64,000 nt of DNA from Paenibacillus sp. KS-LC4 (GCF_036894955.1 NZ_CP145905.1:1805501-1869500); one strand, 5' to 3'. Numbered from the stretch's first letter, positions 8,624 through 18,148 are shown. Translations and numbers: made by a program. The notes: generated by a model from the letters alone, not told the origin.

Positions 8624-9565
8624 ATGGCAATCAAACGCAGAAAAATTACAGTTGTCGGAGCAGGCTTCACAGGTGCTACAACTGCCCTGATGGCAGCACA
8701 AAAAGAGCTAGGCGACGTTGTGCTCGTCGATATTCCGCAATTGGAAAACCCGACTAAGGGCAAAGCGCTTGACATGCTTGAATCGACACCTGTACAAGGC
8801 CTTGATGTTAACATTATCGGAACTTCTGACTATGCAGATACGAAGGATTCCGATGTCGTTATTATTACAGCGGGCATTGCCCGTAAACCCGGCATGAGCC
8901 GTGACGATCTTGTTAACACAAACGCGGGTATTGTGAAATCCGTTTGTGAGAATGTAAAGGCAACAAGCCCTAACGCTTATGTCATTATTCTTAGCAACCC
9001 GGTTGACGCTATGACTTATGTTGCTTACCAAGCGCTTGGTTTCCCTAAAAACCGCGTGATCGGCCAATCCGGCGTTCTTGACACTGCTCGTTACTGCACC
9101 TTTATTGCGCAAGAGCTTAACGTTTCCGTGGAGGATGTTCGCGGGTTCGTGCTTGGCGGTCATGGCGATGATATGGTTCCACTTGTTCGTTATTCCAATG
9201 CTGGCGGCATTCCAATCGAAAAGCTGATCTCGGCTGAGCGGATTGAAGCTATCGTACAGCGCGCTCGCGTTGGCGGCGGCGAAATCGTTAATTTGCTTGG
9301 CAACGGCAGTGCGTATTATGCGCCTGCTGCGGCGCTTGTGCAAATGACAGAGGCGATTTTGAAGGACAAAAAACGCATTATTCCAGTTATCGCTTATCTT
9401 GAAGGCGAATATGGCTATGACGATCTATTCATGGGCGTACCCGCTGTAATTGGCGGCGATGGCATTGAGAAGGTGCTGGAGCTTGATTTGACGGCTGACG
9501 AAAAGGCTGCGCTTGATCAATCGGCGCAATCGGTTCGAACGGTCATCCAAATCGTGTCTGCTTAA
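8624..9565 (+). CDS. mdh: Malate dehydrogenase (LDH-like type)
   Basis: The 313-aa protein oxidises malate to oxaloacetate with NAD. It has the Rossmann motif [17 protein letters not shown] at the N-terminus, [17 protein letters not shown] with the NAD-selective Asp, the [16 protein letters not shown] loop with the substrate Arg, and the catalytic His in [14 protein letters not shown] near residue 179. These mark the LDH-like malate dehydrogenases of Bacillus. GGAGG lies ahead of the ATG. It ends the TCA cluster; a weak terminator follows at 9616. Confidence 0.95.
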   Translation: MAIKRRKITVVGAGFTGATTALMAAQKELGDVVLVDIPQLENPTKGKALDMLESTPVQGLDVNIIGTSDYADTKDSDVVIITAGIARKPGMSRDDLVNTNAGIVKSVCENVKATSPNAYVIILSNPVDAMTYVAYQALGFPKNRVIGQSGVLDTARYCTFIAQELNVSVEDVRGFVLGGHGDDMVPLVRYSNAGGIPIEKLISAERIEAIVQRARVGGGEIVNLLGNGSAYYAPAAALVQMTEAILKDKKRIIPVIAYLEGEYGYDDLFMGVPAVIGGDGIEKVLELDLTADEKAALDQSAQSVRTVIQIVSA

Positions 9566-9615
9566 TTGATTTAGCCAAAGCAAGCTGGCTTTTATAAAAG
9601 ATTTGGTACGGGAGG

Positions 9616-9644
9616 ACCCTGACACTTTGCTGGCAGGGTTTTTC
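9616..9644 (+). terminator. Probable terminator after mdh
   Basis: ACCCTG (9616-9621) pairs with CAGGGT (9634-9639), followed by TTTT. The stem is short but the position between mdh and recQ fits. Confidence 0.5.
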
Positions 9645-9688
9645 CGTTTGAAATATAACGATATCGGTCTCAAGGGAGGGACAAAAGT

Positions 9689-11896
9689 ATGCTGGAGCAA
9701 GCTAGAGCCGAGCTGAAACGGGTGTACGGCTATGACTCGTTTCGACCTGGACAGGAAGCCATTATTCAAGGAATACTGGAAGGCCGGGATACGCTTGCCA
9801 TACTCCCGACTGGCGGAGGCAAGTCCGTCTGTTACCAAATACCGTCCTTGCTGCTAAATGGAACGACGCTTGTAGTGTCTCCGCTCATATCGCTAATGAA
9901 GGATCAGGTCGATGCGCTGAACAGACTCGGCATTCCAGCCGCTTTTCTGAACAGTTCGCTTGGAGCTGTTGAGTATCGGGAGGTGCTGCGAAGCGCGTTC
10001 AGAGGCGATTACAAGCTGCTTTATGTGGCGCCAGAGCGGCTTGATGCGCCGATGTTCAGCTCACTTAGCGAGCAGATGGAAATTCCAATGATCGCTATTG
10101 ACGAGGCGCACTGCGTTTCACAGTGGGGTCATGATTTCCGCCCAAGCTATCGCCAGCTCGCAGGCTGGATTGGGCAGCTGGCGAATCGTCCGCTAGTTGC
10201 AGGCTTTACCGCAACGGCAACGGATGAGGTGGCGCGGGATGTATCGGCTATGCTGGGAATGCATGATCCCAATATTTTTGTCAGCGGCTTTGCAAGGCCG
10301 AACCTATCGCTGTCGGTCATTAGCGGTGCGGACAAGAAGAAGTTTTTGCAAAAGTTTATTTCCGAGCGCGAGGAGCAGTCGGGCATTATTTATACGGCTA
10401 CGCGCAAAGAAGCCGAGTCCGTGCATGATCAGCTTGTACGCAAAGGCATTGCCGCAGGCAAATACCACGGCGGGCTATCCGACGAGGAGCGGGCTACGAC
10501 GCAGGAGCGCTTCCGTTTTGATGAGCTGCGCGTCATGGTTGCCACGAATGCGTTTGGCATGGGCATCGACAAGCCTAACGTGCGTTATGTGCTTCACTGG
10601 CAAATGCCCGGCGACGTGGAGTCGTATTATCAGGAGGCAGGCAGGGCCGGACGCGACGGCGAGGAAAGTGAATGCATTTTGCTGTTCGAGCCTCAGGATG
10701 TGCAGGTACAGCGGTTTTTGATCGAGCAGGGTGTTGGTGATACAGAACGGAAGTCGATACAGCTGTCCAAGCTGAATACGATGATGAATTACAGCCGGAC
10801 GCATCGCTGTTTGCAGCAGTTTATCGTCGATTATTTTGGCGAGAGGAACGTGGAGCCGTGCGGGAAATGCGGCAACTGCCTCGATAAAAGCGAGCTCATT
10901 GATCGTACGTCGGAAGCGCAGAAGGCTCTTTCCTGCGTTGGCAGAATGCGCGGGCGGTTCGGCGTGACGATGGCAGCCAAGGTGCTTAAAGGCTCTCGCG
11001 ACAAACGGCTGCTGGAGTTCAGGCTGGATGAGCTCACCACCTATGGGCTGCTCAGCAGCTGGCCGGAGAAGGAAATTACCGATTGGCTGTATTGGCTTGT
11101 AGCTGAGGGCTACCTGCGAATGAGCGATGGGCAATATCCGACCGTCTCGCTTACGACGAATGCGCTGCCTGTTCTCGAAGGCAAGGAGACGGTCATGCAG
11201 CGTCTGCGGACGACGGTGAAGCGTCGGGATTCGGGACAGGGTGGAGTCGCTTCTCCGCTGTTCGATGCGCTGAAGCAGTGGCGCAAGGAGACGGCAGCCC
11301 GCGAAAATGTGCCGCCGTTTATGCTGTTTTTTGATGCAACACTCAAGGAACTGGCCGATGCAAGGCCGCTCACGGAAGATGAGCTGCTGCAAACGAAGGG
11401 AATTGGTGCAGCCAAGGCGCGGAAGTATGGCGCGGAGGTGCTGGCAATTATCGGCGAGCATGCAGGCAAGCCTAATGAAGCAACTGGCCGTGCAGCGGGC
11501 GGAACCGCGTCCTTTGGCCCCGGACAACCGTCGGTTGGCGCTCCCGCTAGGACGACTTCCTCAGAGTCGCCAGGCAGGGTGGCGAGCGACGAAACGCCTA
11601 GCCATGTGCTGTCCCTTGAGCTGTTTAATGAAGGCAAATCGCCGCAGGACATAGCCGCAGAGCGCGGCCTCAGCCGGGTAACGGTGGAAGGGCATATTAT
11701 CCGGTGTGCGGAGGAGGGCTATGAGCTGGACTTTAGTCGGATTATTCCGGCCCACCGCGAAGAGGAGATTGTAGCAGCCATTATGGAGCTGAGTCCCGAG
11801 AAGCTGCGTCCGATTAAAGATGCGCTGCCGGATGATGTCGATTATTTTGCGATCCATGCTGTTATTTTTAAATACGGACTGAAGGCAGAGGATTGA
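9689..11896 (+). CDS. recQ: ATP-dependent DNA helicase RecQ
   Basis: This 735-aa superfamily 2 helicase unwinds DNA 3' to 5' in recombination and repair. Seen in order: FRPGQEAIIQGILEGRD (Q motif), Walker A LPTGGGKSVCYQIPS, the IDEAHCVSQWGHDFRPSY box, GFTATAT, the motif VI region QEAGRAGRDGEESE, the RQC zinc site (C...CGKCGNC near residue 390), an HRDC-like region near 530-590, and a C-terminal helix-turn-helix extension (SPQDIAAERGLSRVTVEGH). A low-complexity linker with Pro/Thr/Ser near 600-640 separates the last two. AGGGAGGG precedes the ATG. Confidence 0.95.
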   Translation: MLEQARAELKRVYGYDSFRPGQEAIIQGILEGRDTLAILPTGGGKSVCYQIPSLLLNGTTLVVSPLISLMKDQVDALNRLGIPAAFLNSSLGAVEYREVLRSAFRGDYKLLYVAPERLDAPMFSSLSEQMEIPMIAIDEAHCVSQWGHDFRPSYRQLAGWIGQLANRPLVAGFTATATDEVARDVSAMLGMHDPNIFVSGFARPNLSLSVISGADKKKFLQKFISEREEQSGIIYTATRKEAESVHDQLVRKGIAAGKYHGGLSDEERATTQERFRFDELRVMVATNAFGMGIDKPNVRYVLHWQMPGDVESYYQEAGRAGRDGEESECILLFEPQDVQVQRFLIEQGVGDTERKSIQLSKLNTMMNYSRTHRCLQQFIVDYFGERNVEPCGKCGNCLDKSELIDRTSEAQKALSCVGRMRGRFGVTMAAKVLKGSRDKRLLEFRLDELTTYGLLSSWPEKEITDWLYWLVAEGYLRMSDGQYPTVSLTTNALPVLEGKETVMQRLRTTVKRRDSGQGGVASPLFDALKQWRKETAARENVPPFMLFFDATLKELADARPLTEDELLQTKGIGAAKARKYGAEVLAIIGEHAGKPNEATGRAAGGTASFGPGQPSVGAPARTTSSESPGRVASDETPSHVLSLELFNEGKSPQDIAAERGLSRVTVEGHIIRCAEEGYELDFSRIIPAHREEEIVAAIMELSPEKLRPIKDALPDDVDYFAIHAVIFKYGLKAED

Positions 11897-12037
11897 ACTG
11901 GAACTTACTTTTTAACGTATGGTGTGGATAGGTTTATGGAAGTTCTTTGTATTTGCTAGGCTCATCAAGTATACTGTGTTTAGTAGAAAAACGGTGCAAG
12001 TGCAGCGCTGGCGGGCACTCTTCGCCATTCAACCATG

Positions 12038-12062
12038 AAGCTTACGCGACTCGCGTAAGCTT
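12038..12062 (+). other. Perfect 11-bp hairpin between recQ and the next gene
   Basis: AAGCTTACGCG (12038-12048) and CGCGTAAGCTT (12052-12062) are exact complements around a 3-base loop. There is no T-run, so it is at best a weak terminator; it may be an operator or processing site. The rest of the 238-base gap shows nothing convincing. Confidence 0.45.
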
Positions 12063-12134
12063 TGCCATGCGAGAATACGATCAGTGCTTGCTGGGCGCAT
12101 GCTGCCCCGTAATATTTTTTAGGAGGAAAGCTGA

Positions 12135-12566
12135 ATGTATGACGTAATGGTTTTGCTGCATTTATTAGGTGCAGGGGGAATGGGTTTTTATATTGTGCTT
12201 CCCATTATGATTGGCCGCGCATCGAAGCTTGCGGGAGCGGGACAGGAAGGTTTGGCTGATGGCCTGCTTTCGGCCAATCGGATCGCGCAATATTTTCTCA
12301 TTATTCAGCTGCTGACTGGCGGCTACATGATGTCGAAAGGCGATTATGCGGTTATTTGGATGATTATTGTTACGCTTTTGTTTTTGGGGATTGCCGCACT
12401 AGGCGGTATTATTACAAAGCCGCTGAAGCGAATTGTTTCCTCTATTCGTGAAGGTCAAAGCGCTTCTGCACATATCAGCAAAGCTCGCATCTTGAGCCTT
12501 ATCGTACTGGTGCTGTATGTAGTTGTGATTTATTTTATGCGTTATCCAATTATGGCTACTGCGTAA
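12135..12566 (+). CDS. Small four-helix membrane protein of unknown function
   Basis: The 143-aa product has four hydrophobic segments, near residues 5-27, 48-66, 72-94 and 116-137, with short loops; a basic stretch (KPLKRIVSSIREG) between the third and fourth suggests a cytoplasmic loop. I do not recognise a catalytic motif; it vaguely resembles small integral membrane families of the DUF2269 kind, which I cannot confirm. AGGAGGAAAG lies 5-8 bases ahead of the ATG. It stands before the sugar kinase gene, 79 bases away, and might be co-transcribed with it. Confidence 0.7.
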   Translation: MYDVMVLLHLLGAGGMGFYIVLPIMIGRASKLAGAGQEGLADGLLSANRIAQYFLIIQLLTGGYMMSKGDYAVIWMIIVTLLFLGIAALGGIITKPLKRIVSSIREGQSASAHISKARILSLIVLVLYVVVIYFMRYPIMATA

Positions 12567-12645
12567 CAAGCGGCAAGTGAACACAAGGGTTGTTTGATCA
12601 TGGAAGGAAAGTAAGCTCAAATCAACGTTGCAGGGGGCGGAGAAT

Positions 12646-13602
12646 GTGGGACAAGCATCACCAGACATCATTACATTCGGAGAATCAATGGCGCTATTTA
12701 TGCCGCAGGAGCATAAGGCGATTGAAAGAGCGACTACACTAGAGCAGGGCTTCGGAGGTGCGGAAAGCAATGTCGCCATTGGTCTTTCACGCTTAGGCAG
12801 CTCGGTAGGCTGGTTCGGCGCACTTGGTAATGATCCTTTCGGTCGGATTATATTGAAAACGCTTCGCGGTGAAGGAGTAGATGTAACCCGCGTTAGACTG
12901 AGTGATGAAGCACCGACAGGTATGATGTTCCGCGAGACGGTAGCTGGCCGTATGGCGGTGCATTATTACCGTAAGCATTCCGCTGCCAGCCGAATGGAGC
13001 CTGAGCATCTGGATGAGGCGTATATTCAGGGAGCGAAGCTGCTGCATGTAACAGGAATTACAGCGGCGCTTAGCGATAGCTGCCGCCGGACAGTACGCAG
13101 AGCCATTGACATTGCTAAGGATGCGGGTGTCAAAGTAAGCTTTGATCCCAATTTGCGTCTGAAGCTTTGGTCAATTGAGGAAGCGCGGGAAGTGCTGCTG
13201 CCATTTGCTGCGGATGCGGATTATTTTTTGCCGGGCTGGGATGAGCTGATGCTGCTGTACAGCACAAACAGCTATGAAGTGGTAAAGCAAAAGCTGCTTG
13301 AGCTGGACGCGGTAACGATTATTAAAGGCAAAGATGACGCGACAATTGTGCTGGAGGGCAGCGAGGAGACAGCTGTTCCTTTCTATAAGGCGGAGAAGGT
13401 CATTGATACAGTCGGAGCAGGCGATGGTTTTTGCGCAGGCTTTTTGGCTGGCATTATGAAGGGAATGACGCCTGTTGAAGCGGTAAAGCTTGCCAGCATC
13501 AATGGCTCACTCGTCGTTCAAATGCGCGGAGATTGGGAGGCGCTTCCAGAATGGAGCGTTGTTGAGCAGCGTATGAGCGATAAAGCGTGGGTGGAGCGTT
13601 AA
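12646..13602 (+). CDS. PfkB-family sugar kinase (2-keto-3-deoxygluconate kinase-like)
   Basis: The 318-aa protein has the family's FGESMALFMPQ start, the GGAESNVAIGLSRLG substrate segment near residue 40, and the second PfkB signature DTVGAGDGFCAGFLAG near 258 with the catalytic Asp. GES plus the GGAESN region is typical of KDG kinases, but fructokinases are similar. The GTG at 12646 is chosen since AGGGGGCGG (12632-12640) lies just ahead; an in-frame TTG at 12628 precedes that site and is less likely. The DeoR regulator begins 2 bases after its stop, so the two are one operon. Confidence 0.85.
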   Translation: MGQASPDIITFGESMALFMPQEHKAIERATTLEQGFGGAESNVAIGLSRLGSSVGWFGALGNDPFGRIILKTLRGEGVDVTRVRLSDEAPTGMMFRETVAGRMAVHYYRKHSAASRMEPEHLDEAYIQGAKLLHVTGITAALSDSCRRTVRRAIDIAKDAGVKVSFDPNLRLKLWSIEEAREVLLPFAADADYFLPGWDELMLLYSTNSYEVVKQKLLELDAVTIIKGKDDATIVLEGSEETAVPFYKAEKVIDTVGAGDGFCAGFLAGIMKGMTPVEAVKLASINGSLVVQMRGDWEALPEWSVVEQRMSDKAWVER

Positions 13603-13604
13603 TT

Positions 13605-14402
13605 ATGGCAGAACCGAATGTTCCGTCGTCTAAAGGACAGCGCCGCCGCGAGGCAATTTTACAATTGCTTAAGCAGCAGGGGCGCGTTACAATTTCCGAG
13701 ATAGTGGAGCAATTCGATTGTTCGGAGGCGACCGCAAGAAGAGACTTAGAGCAAATGGAGGCCAGCTATCCGATCATACGTACGATTGGCGGGGCGATGT
13801 ATGACGGGCTCAGCGTCGTTCGTGATATGGGTTTTTCGGAAAAGCAGGATATTTCGTTCCTCGAAAAAGAAAGAATTGCCGCGAAGGCGATATCGCTTAT
13901 TCAGGAGGGAGATGTTATTGGCCTGTCCGGAGGCACGACCAATTATTTGATCGCTAAGCAGCTTAAGCTCAGAAGCGGTATTACCGTCGTGACGAATGCG
14001 GTCAATATTGCGATGGAGCTGGCGGGAAGCCCCATACAGGTCGTTGTAACGGGCGGCATTATGCGCCATAACAGCTTTGAGCTTTGCGGGCCGCTGGGGG
14101 AAGGCATGGTCGAGCATTTGAATATTGGAAAAATGTTCATTGGTGTCGATGGCGTTTCGGCAGGCGGGGGCATTACAACGTATTCAGAACAGGAAGCACA
14201 AATTGCCAAAGCATTAATCAGACGCTCGACCCAGACATATGCCGTATTCGATCAAACGAAGGTTGGCAAAATGTCACTTTTCTCGATTTCGCCGCTTGCA
14301 GCGTTGCAGGCTTTTATTACAGACCAGCCGATTGAAGGCGAGCTTAAATCAGCGGCGCAGCAGCTAAATATTGACATCTATGTAGCAGATACGAACGGTT
14401 AG
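13605..14402 (+). CDS. DeoR/GlpR-family transcriptional regulator
   Basis: This 265-aa protein has an N-terminal DeoR helix-turn-helix (RREAILQLLKQQGRVTISEI, then DCSEATARRDL) and a C-terminal sugar-phosphate sensor domain with GLSGGTTNYLIAKQL and VVTNAVNIAMEL, then GGIMRHNSFELCGP. Such proteins repress sugar-use operons and are released by sugar phosphates. It directly follows the PfkB kinase gene (start 2 bases after its stop), which suggests it controls that kinase or its pathway. The ATG at 13605 is preferred to upstream in-frame starts inside the kinase gene. Confidence 0.88.
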   Translation: MAEPNVPSSKGQRRREAILQLLKQQGRVTISEIVEQFDCSEATARRDLEQMEASYPIIRTIGGAMYDGLSVVRDMGFSEKQDISFLEKERIAAKAISLIQEGDVIGLSGGTTNYLIAKQLKLRSGITVVTNAVNIAMELAGSPIQVVVTGGIMRHNSFELCGPLGEGMVEHLNIGKMFIGVDGVSAGGGITTYSEQEAQIAKALIRRSTQTYAVFDQTKVGKMSLFSISPLAALQAFITDQPIEGELKSAAQQLNIDIYVADTNG

Positions 14403-14406
14403 CAGG

Positions 14407-14450
14407 GAAGGCAATGGGAGCTTGAAAGGAGGCTCCTGCTGCCTTCTTTT
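14407..14450 (+). terminator. Terminator after the kinase-DeoR operon
   Basis: GAAGGCAATGGGAGC (14407-14421) pairs imperfectly with GCTCCTGCTGCCTTC (14432-14446), followed by TTTT. Confidence 0.55.
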
Positions 14451-14509
14451 GCATGAATTAGCCTGCATCATGTAAGGGCCGCAATGTAACGATTAGCTTT
14501 CGTTTAGTA

Positions 14510-14538
14510 TTGACAATAAATAAACGATCGTTTATTGT
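14510..14538 (+). promoter_or_regulatory. TetR gene promoter with overlapping palindromic operator
   Basis: TTGACA (14510-14515), 17 bases, TATTGT (14533-14538) is a good sigma-A promoter. The perfect 18-bp palindrome AATAAACGATCGTTTATT (14519-14536) fills the spacer and runs into the -10, an ideal autorepression site for the TetR protein encoded immediately after. Transcription should start at about 14545, on the start codon itself. Confidence 0.75.
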
Positions 14539-14544
14539 TGACGC

Positions 14545-15117
14545 ATGAGACTAAGAGATGAAAATAAAGTCGAAGATATTTTTGAAGCTACCATTCAGTT
14601 GATCAATGAAATTGGCATTTCGGAAACGTCGATTTCTAAAATCGCCAAGCGGGCGAATGTGTCTGCGGCTACGATTTACATTTATTTTGAGAATAAGGAG
14701 GATATGCTCGGCAAGACGTATTTAAAAGCGAAGAAAATAATGAGCGATAAGCTGTTTAATGGGGTCGACCATTCCGCGCCAATTCAGCAGCGTTTTGATC
14801 TGTACATTCGCAATTTTATCCAGTTCGTACAGGAGCACAAATCCTATTTTTTGTTTATGGAACAAATCTCGAACTCCCCATTGCTGCAAAATTGGTGTCT
14901 GGAAGAAACTGCGGCGCTTTATTTACCTATATATGATTTTTTTGAGAGTGGCAAGCAGCAGCAGCTGTTCAAGGATGTAGATAATGATATGCTTATTACG
15001 TACTCTATTTTGCCGATAGCCGAACTGGTTAAAGAACAGTTTAAAGGGGCTTTTGAGTTTACGCCTGAAAAGCTGGATATAGCGATTAAAATGAGCTGGG
15101 ACGCTATAAAGAAATAA
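14545..15117 (+). CDS. TetR-family regulator, probably from a leaderless mRNA
   Basis: The 190-aa protein starts with a typical TetR DNA-binding domain: helix 1 RDENKVEDIFEATIQLI, then GISETSISKIAKRANVS and AATIYIYFENKEDML. The C-terminal two thirds are a variable helical ligand domain. The ATG at 14545 is forced: the preceding in-frame codon run contains a TGA at 14539 and later Met codons would delete the DNA-binding helices. There is no Shine-Dalgarno sequence, and the -10 ends six bases before the ATG. It most likely represses itself through the palindrome at 14519; other targets are unknown. The next gene is on the other strand. Confidence 0.88.
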   Translation: MRLRDENKVEDIFEATIQLINEIGISETSISKIAKRANVSAATIYIYFENKEDMLGKTYLKAKKIMSDKLFNGVDHSAPIQQRFDLYIRNFIQFVQEHKSYFLFMEQISNSPLLQNWCLEETAALYLPIYDFFESGKQQQLFKDVDNDMLITYSILPIAELVKEQFKGAFEFTPEKLDIAIKMSWDAIKK

Positions 15118-15235
15118 GTTATGTGGATACAATATAATTGATTATTCACTTATTATATGAGAAGCTGTGGAAATCGTTTTTAGACCGGGAAATCCACGTC
15201 CAAAGACGATTTCCGCTGCTCCTGTGCGGTATTTA

Positions 15236-15276
15236 AAGCTCGGCTCCCTTTATTGAAGGGAGTCGAGCTTTATTTT
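15236..15276. terminator. Terminator between converging TetR and glycosyltransferase genes
   Basis: AAGCTCGGCTCCCTT (15236-15250) pairs with AAGGGAGTCGAGCTT (15256-15270), one G-T pair, followed by TATTTT on the + strand. The stem covers the stop codon of the minus-strand gene at 15250. Confidence 0.65.
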
Positions 15277-16749
15277 ACGCCGCGCAGGCAGCTTCGATTG
15301 CATTAGATACATACCGTAGCTCTGCAACAATATAAAGCAAGGGAGCAAATCAAGCCGATATCTTGCCTGTATTTCGATCCATAGCTGCACGAACGCATAG
15401 CCCAGCAGCAAAATCAGAAACAGCATATAGCTAGCTTTCTGCTGTAGCGCGAACCGGCTGCGCCATAAGCTGTACAGCGAATATACGCCAGCGGCGCTCA
15501 TAGCCGTGAAGAGGAAACGCTCCGCTATTTTAAGGGCAGCGGCAAGCTCCAGACGGTTCATATCCTTCAAGCTCCACATGACCGCCGAATCCTCTTCACC
15601 CCAAAAAACCGTGAGCTTGCGTGCGAACAAGGAGGCTACGGCGATTGGATCACTGAGACGCTCCTTAATTAATGCCAGCTCTGCTGCATCGCGCTCCTCG
15701 CCAAGCTTAAATTGCAGCACATATTTGCCATCCTCAAGTGACCATCTGCCATCGGTTTCCGCATTCAGCCCTACGACGAATTTCCAGTATGGCTCCCGGT
15801 TAGAAAGTGGGTATTGCGAAGCACCGCTCTGCACGAGGGCAAAGCTGGCCAAAGATTGCACCATATAAAAGATAAGGAGTACCCCGGCAGCGCGGACAAG
15901 TATTCCCGTAGAGAGCTTGCCTATCGGCAGCTCGGCAGTTCTGCACTCGTCCGATTTAGCTTTAAATAAGCGAAATAACAGTAAAAAGGCAATAAAGCCA
16001 GCTATATATACGAGGCTGAGCGGCCTCATGAGGTTCGCAAGTCCGAAGGCAAGGCCGATTAGCAGCCAGCCATAGCTCTTTTCGAAGCGTTTATTTATAA
16101 TGAGCAGGCAGCCAAGTGTGAAAAAAAAAGTCGACCAATGCTGATTCGTCAACACCGAGCACATGATGATAGTAGGAATATATAAGGCATAAAGCATTCC
16201 TGCAATTCGCGCCGTATGCTCATTAAACAGCTCTAGCGCAGCGTAATAAATGAGCAGCACGGTTGCAGTACTGAATAGTACATTTACTAGCTTAAGCATG
16301 AACAGTGCAGCTTCGCCAAATAGCTTGATCATGCCCGCCTCATACATCGTAAAGCCAAACTGATATACCCAACTTAGGAAATATTCATCCTGATTAAATG
16401 AAAAATCGCCTGCTGCTGCGAGCTGGGCAGCATGATACATAAACAGGAAATCGGAATCGGGAGGCGTATCGATCCAAAGAATCCAGCCAAGCCGAGTTAG
16501 CAGGCTGACCGCCATAAGTGCAAGCAAATAGCCTTTAGCCGATAGCCTCCGTCCAAGCAGCCAAGAGGCGGCAAGTATGAGGCTAAGCGTAACTAAAATG
16601 CCGCCAGCGGCGAGCAAGGGGTTTTGGAGCAGCTGCGAGGTATTCATAAAGGAAGCAGTGAAAACGACAACGAAAAACAAGCCTCCTATTAAGGTGAGTG
16701 TTTGAGCAGATAAAGAGCGAATGGATTGGAATAAGTTGAATAAGCGCAT
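15250..16749 (-). CDS. Polytopic membrane glycosyltransferase (GT39/ArnT-like), putative
   Basis: The 499-aa protein has about 10-12 hydrophobic segments. After the second or third there is an Asp-containing periplasmic-side loop (WIDTPPDSDFLFMYHAAQLA, near residue 93) typical of the GT-C fold enzymes that use lipid-linked sugars (PMT/ArnT group). The region NQHWSTFFFTLGCLLI and the long non-membrane segment near 305-375 also fit. Its acceptor is unknown; cell-wall polymer or protein glycosylation are possibilities. AAAGGAGAAAC precedes the ATG. It is a single gene between a TetR gene and nagA. Confidence 0.65.
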   Translation of the reverse strand: MRLFNLFQSIRSLSAQTLTLIGGLFFVVVFTASFMNTSQLLQNPLLAAGGILVTLSLILAASWLLGRRLSAKGYLLALMAVSLLTRLGWILWIDTPPDSDFLFMYHAAQLAAAGDFSFNQDEYFLSWVYQFGFTMYEAGMIKLFGEAALFMLKLVNVLFSTATVLLIYYAALELFNEHTARIAGMLYALYIPTIIMCSVLTNQHWSTFFFTLGCLLIINKRFEKSYGWLLIGLAFGLANLMRPLSLVYIAGFIAFLLLFRLFKAKSDECRTAELPIGKLSTGILVRAAGVLLIFYMVQSLASFALVQSGASQYPLSNREPYWKFVVGLNAETDGRWSLEDGKYVLQFKLGEERDAAELALIKERLSDPIAVASLFARKLTVFWGEEDSAVMWSLKDMNRLELAAALKIAERFLFTAMSAAGVYSLYSLWRSRFALQQKASYMLFLILLLGYAFVQLWIEIQARYRLDLLPCFILLQSYGMYLMQSKLPARRKIKLDSLQ

Positions 16750-16901
16750 AGTTTCTCCTTTCTTTTAGCGGACTGACTTCTCCAAGTTTATCCCAAAAAG
16801 GGGGAAAGAGGCCAGCTGCGAGCCGGAATCGGCTAAACCAACGGAAAAAAAGCATCAGTAATAGGCGAGGCCTGTTACTATGTCGTATATTTCAAACGAA
16901 T

Positions 16902-16935
16902 AAAGCCGCCCCTGCTGTTAGGCAAGAGCGGCTTT
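16902..16935 (-). terminator. Terminator after nagA
   Basis: AAAGCCGC (16902-16909) pairs with GCGGCTTT (16928-16935); it lies 20 bases past the nagA stop on the minus strand. The stem is short and the T-run weak. Confidence 0.5.
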
Positions 16936-16954
16936 CATCCGTTCAGGGTATAGT

Positions 16955-18148
16955 TTATTCGTCGGAAGCATGGAACACAAGCTTGCCGCCTACCCAGGTG
17001 CGGCTCACAGCGGTGAAATCAGCATCCGTCAGGATGATATCTGCTTGCTTGCCGCAAGCGATGGAGCCCGTATGCTCATAGATGCCAAGCTGCTTAGCCG
17101 CATTGCCGCTCGCACAGCGACTGACCTCAGCGACAGACAGCTCCGTGTTCGCCAGCATGTAACGGAAGGCGCTCAGCATTGTCAGACTGCTGCCTGCGAG
17201 ACTGTCGCTGCCCTGCAGGCGGGCAACCTGATCCTTCATCTCGACGGCCAAGCCGCCGAGCGAGTAGTTTCCGTCGGGCATGCCCGCTGCCGACATGGCA
17301 TCGGTAATGAGAATGAGCTTATCTGCCGCTTTGGCAGCAGCAAGCAGCCGGATTGCTCCCGGATGAACATGATGGCCATCGGCGATAAGCTCAGCATAAA
17401 TCCGTGGATCGCTGAGAACAGCGCCGACGGTTCCCGGTTCCCTGTGATGCAGCGGACGCATCGCATTATACGTATGGACAGCGTGGGACAGCCCGGCGTC
17501 TGCTGCGGCTTCCATATCCGCGTAGGTGGCATCTGTGTGGCCGCAAGCGGCAATGATGTTATTTTCAGCAAGCCAGGCAATGAGGGGAAGAGAGCCTTCC
17601 CGCTCAGGGGCAAGCGTCAATATTTGAATCAAATCGGGAAACGCCGCAGTCCATGCTTCCAGCCAGTCAAGCCGCGGAGGCGAGAGGTAAGCGGGATTTT
17701 GCGCGCCGATCCATTTTTCATTTAGAAAAGGTCCTTCTAAATGGACGCCAAGCAGTGCTGCATAGGGCATGTCCCCGTTTCTGTACTCCGCTGCTGCTTG
17801 CAAAACAGCCTCGAGCGCTGCTTTAGGCGCTGTCATCGTAGTCGCAAGCATGCCAGTTGTGCCTTGGGAGGCGTGAAAACGGGTAATCGTGTCGTAGCTG
17901 CTGCGGCTGGCATCCATAAAGTCAGCGCCAAAGCCGCCATGCACATGGACGTCGATAAAGCCCGGCAATAAATAACCGCCGGCTCCATCTATAATTGGCA
18001 GCGTCAGCTCATCAGCGCTAAGAACAGCATCTTTTTCCAGCAGCTGGTGAATGAGGCCATTTTTAATAACGGCGCTGCCGAGCATAACGCGGTCTTCCAA
18101 TACAATATGGACGTGATGGATCACCCATGAGGCGGGCGAGTTAAGCAT
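16955..18148 (-). CDS. nagA: N-acetylglucosamine-6-phosphate deacetylase
   Basis: This 397-aa amidohydrolase removes acetate from GlcNAc-6-P, feeding NagB. It has the metal-binding PGFIDVHVHGGFGADFMD near residue 60, HLEGPFLNEKWIGAQN near 140, GHTDATYADMEAAADAG near 205, THTYNAMRPLHHREPG-type His residues (seen as HAVHTYNAMRPLHHREPG) and the ITDAMSAAGMPDG catalytic Asp near 285. Length is typical. Its start overlaps the nagB stop by 8 bases, so translation is coupled. Together they return cell-wall or chitin amino sugars to glycolysis. Confidence 0.95.
   Translation of the reverse strand: MLNSPASWVIHHVHIVLEDRVMLGSAVIKNGLIHQLLEKDAVLSADELTLPIIDGAGGYLLPGFIDVHVHGGFGADFMDASRSSYDTITRFHASQGTTGMLATTMTAPKAALEAVLQAAAEYRNGDMPYAALLGVHLEGPFLNEKWIGAQNPAYLSPPRLDWLEAWTAAFPDLIQILTLAPEREGSLPLIAWLAENNIIAACGHTDATYADMEAAADAGLSHAVHTYNAMRPLHHREPGTVGAVLSDPRIYAELIADGHHVHPGAIRLLAAAKAADKLILITDAMSAAGMPDGNYSLGGLAVEMKDQVARLQGSDSLAGSSLTMLSAFRYMLANTELSVAEVSRCASGNAAKQLGIYEHTGSIACGKQADIILTDADFTAVSRTWVGGKLVFHASDE

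Noticed and set aside
7323..8630. 435-codon open frame antisense to icd
   Set aside because: Mirror of the icd coding sequence; the Cys/Phe/Asn-rich product is not protein-like and no start signal is present.
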